NCBI RefSeq assembly: GCF_002934605.1
Contig: NZ_PTJC01000006.1
Coordinates: 1,922,001-1,986,000, forward strand
From: Neolewinella xylanilytica
GTDB taxonomy: Bacteria > Bacteroidota > Bacteroidia > Chitinophagales > Saprospiraceae
Direction: 5' to 3'
Length of the DNA: 64,000 bases
The notes beneath the pieces were generated by a model. It was not told where the DNA came from, did no database searches, and saw only the letters and a program-made list of their open reading frames with translations. Each line of letters starts with the position of its first letter. The first letter of the stretch is position 1. A program made the translations under genes and the position numbers. This document shows, one piece after another, positions 1-7,500 of the stretch.

Positions 1-285
1 CCGATGCTGGAAGCCAACTCCGTCGACTTGGTCACGATGGTCGACGTGTACCACGAGCTTTCCCACCCCCGGGAAATCATGCAGAACATTGTCAGCGCCC
101 TGAAGCCGGGTGGGCGTTTTGTTCTGCTGGAATACCGAATGGAAGATTCCTCGGTGCCCATTAAACGCCTGCACAAGCTATCGGAAGAACAGGCCGTGCG
201 GGAAATGAAATCCGTCGGCTTAGAGTTGCGGGAGAACCTGGACAACCTTCCCTGGCAACACTGTATGGTCTTCGTAAAGGAGTAG
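1..285 (+). CDS. Class I SAM-dependent methyltransferase, C-terminal part (5' end outside window)
   Basis: The frame is open from the first base, so the gene begins upstream and only about 94 C-terminal residues are visible. They show the second half of a Rossmann methyltransferase: an acidic strand (VDLVTMVDVYHEL), the post-motif LKPGGRFVLLEY typical of Methyltransf_11/25 proteins, and a final beta-hairpin ending in the stop at 283-285. The AdoMet-binding glycine motif would lie before the window. The substrate cannot be told from this part. The in-frame ATG at position 4 is inside the fold and should not be taken as the start. Family assignment is good; function is unknown. Confidence 0.8.
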   Translation, partial: PMLEANSVDLVTMVDVYHELSHPREIMQNIVSALKPGGRFVLLEYRMEDSSVPIKRLHKLSEEQAVREMKSVGLELRENLDNLPWQHCMVFVKE

Positions 286-911
286 ATCTTTTCCTTTAGT
301 GTCCTGAATCCAGCAACCTTCCGCTCACGGAAGACTTTGGTGAGGGCTTTTAGAGTTGCATAGAAGATTAAGCTCCAGCTTGTAGGAAAGCAAATCCTTT
401 CCAATTGTGATCCGATCCTCCTCGCGCTTCTATTAGCTAGTCTTTTGTCTAGGGGTTTCCGTCCGCCATTTTTCAAGTAGTCTTGAATGAACTACTCCAG
501 GCGGGGCCGCTGGGCCCGCAACTTGTCACCCATCCGGATTTCAAACTGGGCGGTTGATCACTATACCGTTTCCCACTTGCGGAGAAAACGCACGGGCGTA
601 CCGCGTTCCTGGTTGTAATTCAGGTCGTCGAGCACGAGCAGCGACTGACCCTGGGGTGATGTCGCGCTACCCATACGGCGCCGGTAAAGTTCCGCTCACA
701 TTTTGCTCTCCGGCGGATAACAAGGGATACACCGTCTTGACAATGGCCGGGGTGCGTGCGGGTATTCGGAAAACACACCAGCGCATGAAAAGAGTAGGAT
801 TCAGTATAAAGAAATTGGGGATTGGGCAGTAGTAGATTGACTGGTCAAGGCACGGCCGGGGCAGAACGTCGCTTGCGGCAAAGCGTTACCCTACCATCAG
901 CAGCACCGCTT
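286..911. other. Long intergenic region upstream of the AraC gene, with a small hairpin and a coding remnant
   Basis: No intact gene could be supported in these 626 bases. A short hairpin (CTTCCG, loop ctca, CGGAAG) at 318-333 lies about 30 bases after the methyltransferase stop and could end its transcript, but no T-run follows. A minus-strand stretch at 561-674 looks like a decayed coding end and is listed separately. A plus-strand reading at 554-832 has an implausible composition and no recognisable fold, so it is not called. Confidence 0.5.
561..674 (-). pseudogene. Possible coding remnant (37 codons), family unknown
   Basis: On the minus strand a short open stretch runs from an ATG at 674 to a TAG at 561 and encodes a protein-like sequence that includes LLVLDDLNYNQERG and ends in RFLRKWETV. 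Composition and the alternation of hydrophobic and charged residues look like the end of a folded domain. The same frame has a stop eight codons upstream of the ATG, so no full-length gene exists. I do not recognise the family. It may be the surviving tail of a lost gene or a chance reading. Confidence 0.25.
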
Positions 912-1718
912 ATGCTACAGTTACAGGAAGCTTCTGTCATCGACACATCACTTAAGCCCTACGTAAAGGGCTACGGATTACTTCGCCTCAGTAGTACGGT
1001 CATTCGCGAGAAAGAAATTCTGCCTTGGCCGGGCTCCTTTCTGCTCTTCGCCAGTCAGGCGTTTGAACTGGACGGTCAAGCCTACCCCTTCGGCTGCGTG
1101 CGCCAAATGCACGATGCCGCATCGCGGCTACGATGGAAGGGCGATGAATTGGAAGTATTTACCGTCCGCTTCGCGCCCTATGGCCTGCGGCCCTTCCTGG
1201 TCGGGCCCGTGGATCGGTTACGGCAGCGCGATATGGAAACGGCATCGGTGTGGAATGTGCCGCTGCCCTCCATTTACGAGGACATGCTCGCCGCGACCGC
1301 ATTGAACAGCAAGGTGAAACTGGTGGAAGACTTTTTAGTCTCGACCCTTGACCCTAAAAGTATCGATAGTACGGATGACAGTATAATGCAGCTTGCCGAT
1401 GCGATCCGACGGGAACCTTCGGAACCGTTCGGCCCACTGCGCGAACGGGTTCACCTAAGTAACCGACAGTTCGCCCGGAGATTTAAGGCGCTGATTGGCG
1501 TCAACCTGCGCACCTACGTGAGAATTTGCCGGTTTGCCCATGCCAAGACCAGTCTACTTCTCTCCCCCACCCCTTCGCTGACCCAGTTGGGATACGAAGC
1601 CGGTTACTTCGACCAGGCGCACTTCTCCCGGGATTTCAGCGCCCTGGCGGAGCGGTCGCCAAAGCTATTTCCCAGCCACTACCCTCTCCACCGGCTGATT
1701 TCGGAACGACACGATTAA
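912..1718 (+). CDS. AraC family transcriptional regulator
   Basis: Predicted DNA-binding regulator of 268 residues from the ATG at 912 (MLQLQEAS). An in-frame start 90 bases upstream adds only a low-complexity, arginine-rich leader, so the shorter start is preferred. Residues 1 to about 150 form a cupin-like sensing domain of the kind seen in DUF6597-type AraC proteins. Residues about 170-262 form the double helix-turn-helix: first helix pair near LSNRQFARRFKALIGVNLRTY, second near LTQLGYEAGYFDQAHFSRDF, the latter matching the AraC signature. It lies 140 bases upstream of, and on the same strand as, an NmrA-like reductase, which is its likely target. The inducer is unknown. Confidence 0.88.
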   Translation: MLQLQEASVIDTSLKPYVKGYGLLRLSSTVIREKEILPWPGSFLLFASQAFELDGQAYPFGCVRQMHDAASRLRWKGDELEVFTVRFAPYGLRPFLVGPVDRLRQRDMETASVWNVPLPSIYEDMLAATALNSKVKLVEDFLVSTLDPKSIDSTDDSIMQLADAIRREPSEPFGPLRERVHLSNRQFARRFKALIGVNLRTYVRICRFAHAKTSLLLSPTPSLTQLGYEAGYFDQAHFSRDFSALAERSPKLFPSHYPLHRLISERHD

Positions 1719-1858
1719 CATCTGTGGACGGTCGCTTCCGTCATTTCAGGATGTCGCTACCATACAATTTTGGGCCCCGGCAGCCCCCGACCTTTGGACC
1801 AAAAAAGCGCATTACCCCACCCGGGAAATGCTATTTGGGAATCACAAAACAATTAACC

Positions 1859-2737
1859 ATGATTATTATAACCGGAGCTACGGGGCAACTTGGACAACAA
1901 GTAATTTCCGCCCTACGCGGCCAATTGCCCGCCAGCGAGATTGTCGCGTCCGTTCGGGACAGCGCCAAAGCCACCAGCCAATTGGGGGACGGCATCCAGG
2001 TGAGAACTGGAGACTTTACCCAGCGCCGTGATCTGGAAACCGCATTTAGCGGAGCTTCCCAGGTTTTTATCGTGTCGGTGGACAAGGTCGGTAAAGACGC
2101 CACGGACATGCACAAAGCTGCCATTCAGGCGGCCCGGGCAGCCGGGGCCGGACGCATCCTCTACACCAGTCACCAGGGGGCGCGCTTGGACTCCCCCTTT
2201 GCCGCTGCCCACGATCACGCGGTAACCGAGGAATTTCTGGCCGATGGACCTACTTCCTTTACGGCACTGCGGCACGGCTTCTACGCCGAGAGCGCCCTGC
2301 ATATAATAGGGTCCGGACTACGTGACGGGGAGATGCGGGTACCGGAAGACGGCCCCATCAGCTGGACAGCCCGTGCTGACCTTGCCGCTGCCGATGCCGC
2401 AATCCTGGCCGATTCGGGGCGGATCGACGGCATCAGTGCTCCACTTACCGGCACCGAAATGTACACCATGTCCGACCTGGCCTGCCTCGCATCCGAGGAG
2501 AGCGGTCGGGAAATCAAGCTCGTCACGGTGTCGGACGAGGAGTGGCTGGCCGCAACCGAAGCCAGGGGAGTGCCAAAAATCTATGCTCAGATGCTGCTTG
2601 GTACGTTTTTGGCTGCCCGCCGCGGCGACTTCGCCGTCGTGGATCCCACATTGGAAAACCTGATCGGCCGGCCGCCGGTGGGAATGCGGGACATCCTAAG
2701 GGACTTTCTGCAGGAGCCCCGGACTGCGGTCCATTAG
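1859..2737 (+). CDS. NmrA-like NAD(P)-binding oxidoreductase
   Basis: Atypical short-chain dehydrogenase of 292 residues with the nucleotide-binding motif ITGATGQLGQQV at the very N-terminus, which fixes the ATG at 1859; longer readings extend back across the AraC gene and are rejected. Sequence pattern (VFIVSVD, AAGAGRILYTSHQGA, LRHGFYAESAL) matches the NmrA/QOR2-like group that reduces quinones or acts as an NADPH sensor. The YxxxK pair of classical SDRs is absent, as expected for this group. It is the partner of the AraC gene just upstream. A second member of the same group sits at 8637-9530. The substrate is not predictable. Confidence 0.85.
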   Translation: MIIITGATGQLGQQVISALRGQLPASEIVASVRDSAKATSQLGDGIQVRTGDFTQRRDLETAFSGASQVFIVSVDKVGKDATDMHKAAIQAARAAGAGRILYTSHQGARLDSPFAAAHDHAVTEEFLADGPTSFTALRHGFYAESALHIIGSGLRDGEMRVPEDGPISWTARADLAAADAAILADSGRIDGISAPLTGTEMYTMSDLACLASEESGREIKLVTVSDEEWLAATEARGVPKIYAQMLLGTFLAARRGDFAVVDPTLENLIGRPPVGMRDILRDFLQEPRTAVH

Positions 2738-2746
2738 TGGCTGGCC

Positions 2747-3379
2747 CTATACTGAACTACTTTTCTCTTTCGGCCAGCCCTGAAGGACGAGGTCGGTGAC
2801 AGCGTGCAGTTTCGCTGCCGAAGCGCCATCCCGCGCCAAAGTCGAAAAGCCCTGCACCGTACAACTAACTAGAGCCGCCAGTGTCCCGGCGTCAGTGTCA
2901 GGGGGAAGTACTCCTTCGGATACATCTCGCTCAATTCGCCCGGCCAGCAATGCCTCCAGCGTATCGCGCATGGCGGTACCCTCCGCCCGTACGTCGGCGG
3001 CGGCCGGTGAGCCCGTGGCCAGTCCGGTACCCACCAGACAGCCCTTCGGTGTGTCCTTTCCGGTGAAGGTGCGAATCGCGTTCGCTAGCACCATCGCGGC
3101 GGCTTCCCGTGCGCTCGCCGCGCCCGCGATGGCCTCGGCCTGGCGTTGCGGATCGCCCCGGTAAAGGCGCATGGCCTCCAGGAAGAGCTGCTTCTTGTCG
3201 CCGAAGGCGGAGTAGATCGCCGGCGCGTTTATCCCCATGGCCCGACTGAGATCGGATATGGAGGTGGTCTCGTAGCCGTGGGCCCAAAAGGTCTTCATGG
3301 CCGTCTCGAGGGCGGCCTGCCGGTCGAAGCCGCGCGGGCGGCCGGGAGATCGCTTGTTGGCAGGAGAAGTCTTTTTCAT
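2747..3379 (-). CDS. TetR/AcrR family transcriptional regulator
   Basis: Regulator of 210 residues from the ATG at 3379 (MKKTSPANK); a longer in-frame start at 3466 would run through the shared promoter region and is not preferred. The N-terminal helix-turn-helix is clear: RGFDRQAALETAMKTFWAHG followed by TSISDLSRAMGINAPAIYSAFGDKKQLF. The C-terminal ligand domain has the pattern GCLVGTGLATGS, found in TetR_C proteins that control oxidoreductase genes in many phyla. It is transcribed away from the MDR dehydrogenase gene at 3471, with 91 bases between them, so it most likely represses that gene and itself. The 3' end converges on the NmrA-like gene with only 9 bases between. Confidence 0.88.
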   Translation of the reverse strand: MKKTSPANKRSPGRPRGFDRQAALETAMKTFWAHGYETTSISDLSRAMGINAPAIYSAFGDKKQLFLEAMRLYRGDPQRQAEAIAGAASAREAAAMVLANAIRTFTGKDTPKGCLVGTGLATGSPAAADVRAEGTAMRDTLEALLAGRIERDVSEGVLPPDTDAGTLAALVSCTVQGFSTLARDGASAAKLHAVTDLVLQGWPKEKSSSV

Positions 3380-3381
3380 AA

Positions 3382-3455
3382 TGATCGCTCGTAAATATCT
3401 GGAATAATAAGGCGCAAGCCTAAACTTTGGTTTCCTAGTGATCGTTAGGTAAATA
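3382..3455. promoter_or_regulatory. Divergent promoter region with a near-identical direct repeat (candidate TetR operators)
   Basis: The intergenic space between the TetR gene and the MDR dehydrogenase gene contains two related sites in the same orientation: TGATCGCTCGTAAATA at 3382-3397 and TGATCGTTAGGTAAATA at 3439-3455. They differ by one inserted base and two substitutions. One copy lies just before each divergent start, as expected for operators that control both genes. Binding by the adjacent TetR protein is an inference; neither copy is a clear palindrome. Confidence 0.4.
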
Positions 3456-3470
3456 AAAGAAAGCAAGAAT

Positions 3471-4514
3471 ATGCGTAATCAAACATCACCTCAACCAACG
3501 CCCGAAACGATGAACCGGTGGGTCGCCAAGTCCGGCGTGGATTCCATTGCGGATCTGACCTTCGAAAGGACACCGGTACCAGTCCCCGGCCCCGGCGAAG
3601 TTCGCATCCGCGTGAAAGCGGTATCGCTGAATGCCCGCGACCTGATGGTCCTCGAGCACGGCTTTATGCGATTACCGGATGTAGATCTCGTCCTCGGATC
3701 GGATGTGTCCGGAACCGTCGACGCCCTCGGCGAAGGAGTAGCGGAATGGCAGGTCGGCGACCACGTCGTAAACCTGCACTTCAATGGCTGGCTCGACGGA
3801 GCCCCTCCCACTACGGCCGGAGGTGGACTGGGCAGCCTTAGCGAGCAGGGCGTCCTGGCGGAGTACATCGTCCTGCCCGCCGATCGAATTGCCGCGGCCC
3901 CGAGCGGGTATACCCACCCCGAGGCGGCGTGTCTCCCCTGCGCCGGGGTCACGGCATGGAATGCCCTGATGGCCAGCCAACCCATCGGCGAGGGGGACAA
4001 CGTATTGGTCATCGGTACGGGCGGCGTAGCCATTTCCGCCATGATGATCGCCCGGGGCGCGGGAGCGGAAGTCATCCAGCTGGTGCGGCGAGACGATCAC
4101 AACGATCGGCTGCAGTCCCGGGGCATCGAGACCATCATCAATTCCGCCACCGAAGATGATTGGGGAAAGGCCGTCGCCGAGGCAACGGGTGGTGTTACCA
4201 AGGTTATCAATACGATCGGCTTCTCCGCAGTCAATCCGGCGCTGGCCGCCTGCGCCTACGGAGGTGAAGTGGCCGTCATCGGCCTGCGCGATCAGGAGGG
4301 TTCGGCCCTCGGCTACGATCTGTTCGGTAAGTCGGTACGCGGCATCATGGTGGGCAGCGCCAGTATGTACGCCGCACTCAAGGAGCAACTGGAAGCATCG
4401 GGAGAAAAACCGGTGATCGAACGGACCTTCCCCCTGTCGGAAACGAATGCCGCCCTCGAAGCAATGAAGCAATCCGGCCGCTTCGGAAAGATCGTGGTTA
4501 CCACCGAGGCGTAG
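3471..4514 (+). CDS. Zinc-type MDR alcohol dehydrogenase-like NAD(P)-dependent oxidoreductase
   Basis: Medium-chain dehydrogenase/reductase of 347 residues. The N-terminal GroES-like domain shows PGPGEVRIRVKAVSLNARDLMVLEHG and VLGSDVSGTVDALGEGV; the Rossmann half shows NVLVIGTGGVAISAMMIARGAGAEVI. The zinc-binding Cys and His residues of true alcohol dehydrogenases are absent (SLNARDL replaces the catalytic Cys region), which places it with quinone-reductase-like, zinc-free members that act on enones, quinones or similar. The start at 3471 is the only one that leaves room for the divergent promoter; an internal ATG at codon 14 is possible. It is followed by a strong hairpin at 4521, so it is probably a single-gene transcript under the neighbouring TetR regulator. 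Confidence 0.87.
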   Translation: MRNQTSPQPTPETMNRWVAKSGVDSIADLTFERTPVPVPGPGEVRIRVKAVSLNARDLMVLEHGFMRLPDVDLVLGSDVSGTVDALGEGVAEWQVGDHVVNLHFNGWLDGAPPTTAGGGLGSLSEQGVLAEYIVLPADRIAAAPSGYTHPEAACLPCAGVTAWNALMASQPIGEGDNVLVIGTGGVAISAMMIARGAGAEVIQLVRRDDHNDRLQSRGIETIINSATEDDWGKAVAEATGGVTKVINTIGFSAVNPALAACAYGGEVAVIGLRDQEGSALGYDLFGKSVRGIMVGSASMYAALKEQLEASGEKPVIERTFPLSETNAALEAMKQSGRFGKIVVTTEA

Positions 4515-4520
4515 AGGTTA

Positions 4521-4551
4521 CTGCACCACGTCACCTAAAGACGTGGTGCAG
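4521..4551 (+). terminator. Strong hairpin after the MDR gene
   Basis: Perfect 12-bp stem CTGCACCACGTC (4521-4532) and GACGTGGTGCAG (4540-4551) with a 7-base loop, starting 6 bases after the stop codon. It is followed by a weak T-containing tract (tcttact) rather than a T-run. Position and stability suggest transcription termination or 3'-end protection. Confidence 0.65.
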
Positions 4552-4609
4552 TCTTACTACGCAGCCGAGCGGCGTATCCAATCGGTAGACCAACCAAATT
4601 CAAGACTAG

Positions 4610-4627
4610 GCGATCGGGAATGATCGC
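4610..4627. promoter_or_regulatory. Inverted repeat upstream of the aldo/keto reductase gene
   Basis: GCGATC (4610-4615), 6-base spacer, GATCGC (4622-4627), centred about 26 bases before the aldo/keto reductase ATG at 4645. The position fits an operator or a site in the leader. Which regulator would use it is not known; the perfect arms are only 6 bases, so chance cannot be excluded. Confidence 0.3.
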
Positions 4628-4644
4628 GCGCAAAATGCACCCGC

Positions 4645-5694
4645 ATGACCTTATCAGATTACAGAACCCTCGGCAAATCGGGATTAATCGTTAGCCCGCT
4701 CGCCCTAGGTACCATGACCTTCGGGAACCCTTCCTGGGGTTCGCCGGATGACGTTTCGGAACGAATCTTTCATACTTACTTGGATCGGGGAGGAAACTTC
4801 GTCGACACGGCGGATATCTACTCCGGCGGTCGCAGCGAGGAACTCGTCGGCTCCTTTGTGCGGCAGTCCGCCAGCCGGGATCGCATCGTGTTGTCCACCA
4901 AATTCGGCTTCAACGCAGAAGCGGGAAATCCCCACGCCGGTGGAAACGGTCGCAAGAACATCCACCGGGCACTGGAGGGCTCGCTGCGTCGACTCGGCAC
5001 GGATTACATCGACCTGTACTGGATGCACGTCTGGGACATGGTCACGCCGGTTGAGGAAGTGCTGCAAACCCTGACGGATCTCGTCCGGCAGGGCAAGATC
5101 CGCTACTTCGGCTTTTCCGACATGCCCGCCTGGTACGCCGCCAAAGCGGGTGCCCTGGCTCGGGACGGACAACTCGTTGGCCCGGTTGCTCAGCAGTTGT
5201 ACTACTCCCTCGCCGAACGTAGCATCGAGCGCGAACACCTGCCCGCGGCCCGGGATGCCGGCCAGGGCGTCGTACCCTGGAGCCCCCTGGCTTATGGATT
5301 CCTGACCGGGAAATATCGCCGGACCAGCGACGGAGGGCTGGCTTCCGGTAGCGGACGACTGGACAAATTCAACCCGATGTTCCCGGAGGTGACCGATCAG
5401 CACTGGGCCACGCTCGCTGCCCTGCGCCAACTGGCGGATGAATCCGACTACTCCATGGCGCAGATCGCGCTGGCCTGGGTAGCCAACCGAGCGGGCGTCG
5501 ACGCTACCCTTACGGGCGCCCGATCGGTCGAGCAGCTAACGGAAAACATCGAAGCACTAGAGGTGGATCTTCCCCGGGAGGCCTGGAGTAAACTCGATGC
5601 GGTCAGCCGGCCCGGGCATACCTTTCCGTACCATATTTTCACCCCGGAAGTGAATCGGGGGGTGTTTGGGGGGCAACCGGTACGTGCCTGGTAG
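4645..5694 (+). CDS. Aldo/keto reductase
   Basis: NADPH-dependent carbonyl reductase of 349 residues with a TIM-barrel fold. Visible features are the N-terminal LGTMTFG, the catalytic-site region NFVDTADIYSGGRSEELVGSF (Asp and Tyr of the tetrad), VLSTKFGF carrying the Lys, and YIDLYWMHVWD carrying the catalytic His. The C-terminal cofactor segment ALAWVANRAGVDATLTGARSVEQLTENIEAL is also intact. It resembles the YajO/potassium-channel-beta-like AKR branch. Physiological substrates are likely aldehydes or ketones. The gene lies alone between the hairpin at 4521 and the GNAT remnant that starts right after its stop. Confidence 0.92.
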   Translation: MTLSDYRTLGKSGLIVSPLALGTMTFGNPSWGSPDDVSERIFHTYLDRGGNFVDTADIYSGGRSEELVGSFVRQSASRDRIVLSTKFGFNAEAGNPHAGGNGRKNIHRALEGSLRRLGTDYIDLYWMHVWDMVTPVEEVLQTLTDLVRQGKIRYFGFSDMPAWYAAKAGALARDGQLVGPVAQQLYYSLAERSIEREHLPAARDAGQGVVPWSPLAYGFLTGKYRRTSDGGLASGSGRLDKFNPMFPEVTDQHWATLAALRQLADESDYSMAQIALAWVANRAGVDATLTGARSVEQLTENIEALEVDLPREAWSKLDAVSRPGHTFPYHIFTPEVNRGVFGGQPVRAW

Positions 5695-5700
5695 ACCTAC

Positions 5701-5886
5701 GACGCCGAAGCCCGGCATTTCGTGGCGCTTGAAGATCAGCAACTGATCGGATCTGCCCGTAGCATGGGTACTGGGATAATTTACGGTCATGCCCCCTACT
5801 ACACCATCCCCTCTTACAAAAAGTTAGGCTTCGAAGTGCCCGGCGAAGCGTTTATGGAAGTAGGCATTCCGCATCGCCGGATGTAA
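5701..5886 (+). pseudogene. GNAT acetyltransferase remnant with central deletion
   Basis: Reading from 5701 in one open frame gives a protein-like stretch that starts DAEARHFVALEDQQLIGSAR, corresponding to the first strands of a GNAT N-acetyltransferase. It then jumps to a typical GNAT C-terminus: IPSYKKLGFEVPGE, then VGIPHRRM and the stop at 5884. The central acetyl-CoA-binding motif A (R/Q-x-x-G-x-G/A) that should lie between is missing, and there is no start codon or N-terminus, because the frame begins just after the stop of the aldo/keto reductase. The end pattern (GIPH..M) is that of ElaA-like acetyltransferases. This is a deletion remnant, not a functional gene. Confidence 0.7.
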
Positions 5887-6048
5887 ACGATAGTATAGCG
5901 TGTGTACCCCATCCTATTGGTCCTGATCGTTTTCGGCGGGCGGTCCAAAGCCATCAAAATACTTGGACTAAATCGTTATAGTCGAAGATTTTGTCCTACT
6001 TTCAGCCCGTAAAATTCTGCTCTACGCGACCACACAAATTCGGCACGC

Positions 6049-6687
6049 ATGAAAAAGCTTATCGTCTTCTGCCTGTTTACCCTGTGCTTGGCAAGCTGCA
6101 ACACGACCAAAACCACCGACGCCACGGACGACGGTTGGATCTCCCTCTTCGACGGCGAATCCCTCGACGGCTGGCAAGCCAGCGAAAATCCCGGCACCTT
6201 TACGGTAGACGACGGGGCCATCGTCGTCCACGGTCCCCGCGCCCACCTTTTCTACGAAGGGCCGGTCATGGACCACGACTTCGACGACTTCGAGTTCAAG
6301 GCCGAGGTCATGACGACCCCCGGCTCCAATTCCGGCATCTTCATCCATACCGCCTACCAGGAGGAAGGTTGGCCGTCGCAGGGCTACGAGATCCAGGTGA
6401 ATAACTCCCACACCGACTGGCGGCGCACCGGCAGCGTTTACGCCGTCGACGACGTCCGCGAGGTCTACGTGCCCGACAACGAATGGTACACCCAGCACGT
6501 CATCGTAAAGGGCAACACCGTGACGGTTAAGGTCAATGACGAAACCATTGTGGAGTACGCAGAGCCCGATGACATCGACCCCGCTACCACCAAGCGGCTC
6601 TCCAGCGGCACGGTGGCCCTGCAGGGACATGACCCCGAAAGCAAGGTGTTTTTCAGAGATATCAAGGTGAAACCGCTGGCCCGCTAA
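6049..6687 (+). CDS. DUF1080 (3-keto-disaccharide hydrolase-like) lipoprotein
   Basis: Exported protein of 212 residues. It has a lipoprotein signal (MKKLIVFCLFTLCLASC, lipobox LASC with Cys 17) and a single DUF1080 jelly-roll domain: WISLFDGESLDGWQ at the start, then FDDFEFKAEVMTTPGSNSGI, GYEIQVNN and a final beta strand VFFRDIKVKPL. DUF1080 proteins are concanavalin-like beta-sandwiches; several members hydrolyse 3-keto-disaccharides. It would be anchored to a membrane and face the periplasm or cell surface. A hairpin follows at 6706. It is not obviously linked to the redox genes around it. Confidence 0.88.
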   Translation: MKKLIVFCLFTLCLASCNTTKTTDATDDGWISLFDGESLDGWQASENPGTFTVDDGAIVVHGPRAHLFYEGPVMDHDFDDFEFKAEVMTTPGSNSGIFIHTAYQEEGWPSQGYEIQVNNSHTDWRRTGSVYAVDDVREVYVPDNEWYTQHVIVKGNTVTVKVNDETIVEYAEPDDIDPATTKRLSSGTVALQGHDPESKVFFRDIKVKPLAR

Positions 6688-6705
6688 TTAAAGAAAGAAC
6701 CAGGA

Positions 6706-6735
6706 ACCTGTTCCTCCCCGGAGGGAGAAACAGGT
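6706..6735 (+). terminator. Hairpin after the DUF1080 gene
   Basis: Arms ACCTGTT (6706-6712) and AACAGGT (6729-6735) enclose a second, G/C-rich pairing (CTCC with GGAG). It begins 18 bases after the DUF1080 stop and ends 14 bases before the next start. No T-run follows, so it may be a weak terminator or a leader structure of the downstream regulator. Confidence 0.4.
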
Positions 6736-6749
6736 ACCGTTACGAAGCT

Positions 6750-7487
6750 ATGCGAAAGCGGGTAAGTAATCCCTTCATGCTGGCGCTTAAGGCGTACAAT
6801 CTCTCGGTAGAGATTCATCACCACGCCGCGTATCAGCTCGTCTTTTCCGACGATACCCCCTTTCAGTCGACGCTTGACGGGGCCCGGCACGAGCGTATCC
6901 ACGGCTTTCTGATCAGACCCCAAATTCCGCACCATTGCCAGGCTGAGAAAGGCAGTCTAAGTATTTTCAACATCGAACCGTACTCCGCGATTGGCAGGAA
7001 TCTGTCCAATCGCTTTCCCGCGGAAGCGCAGTACCTGGTTTTTCCCCAACCTGCGGAGCTATGGAATTTCTTCAACCTGAATACCACCGCGCCCGGTGTC
7101 CAGGCGGTCGTGGACGCCTTGGTGGCAATGGGCACGCCGGAAGCATCGGATAGCCGCATTGCGGAGATTGCCGAATACATTCACGATAATTACCAGGAGA
7201 CGGGCATCACTCCCCGGATGTTGGCCGACCGGGTCTTCCTCTCCCCTTCCCGCCTGGGGGCGCTGTTCAAACAACAAATGGGCAGCAGCCTTTCCAAATA
7301 TTTACTCTGGACCCGGCTGCGGCAGGCCATCTACCGTGCCCTTTCGGACCGGGAGGCCAGCCTGACCACTATCGCGCACGACGCCGGTTTCTACGATCTG
7401 CCGCAGATGAATAAGTACATGTACGAGATGTTCGGCATGCCACCCAAGGCCGTCAAGTACAGCAGCGACTTGATTCAAATCTATTAG
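6750..7487 (+). CDS. AraC family transcriptional regulator
   Basis: Regulator of 245 residues. The N-terminal half is a small cupin-like domain (EIHHHAAYQLVFSDD, RIHGFLIRPQIPHHC). Residues about 140-235 carry two helix-turn-helix units: ITPRMLADRVFLSPSRLGALFKQQMG and LTTIAHDAGFYDLPQMNKYMYEMFG, the second matching the AraC family signature. It converges with the Old Yellow Enzyme gene (13 bases between the stops) and could control the redox genes nearby, but no site links them. It is unusual in that the sensor domain, at about 135 residues, is short for the family. Confidence 0.86.
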   Translation: MRKRVSNPFMLALKAYNLSVEIHHHAAYQLVFSDDTPFQSTLDGARHERIHGFLIRPQIPHHCQAEKGSLSIFNIEPYSAIGRNLSNRFPAEAQYLVFPQPAELWNFFNLNTTAPGVQAVVDALVAMGTPEASDSRIAEIAEYIHDNYQETGITPRMLADRVFLSPSRLGALFKQQMGSSLSKYLLWTRLRQAIYRALSDREASLTTIAHDAGFYDLPQMNKYMYEMFGMPPKAVKYSSDLIQIY

Positions 7488-7500
7488 CAGCCTAGGGGAC

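Noticed and set aside
554-832. Plus-strand open frame of 92 codons before the AraC gene
   Set aside because: It has no recognisable fold, an odd composition, and runs opposite to a more protein-like minus-strand remnant; I do not call it a gene.
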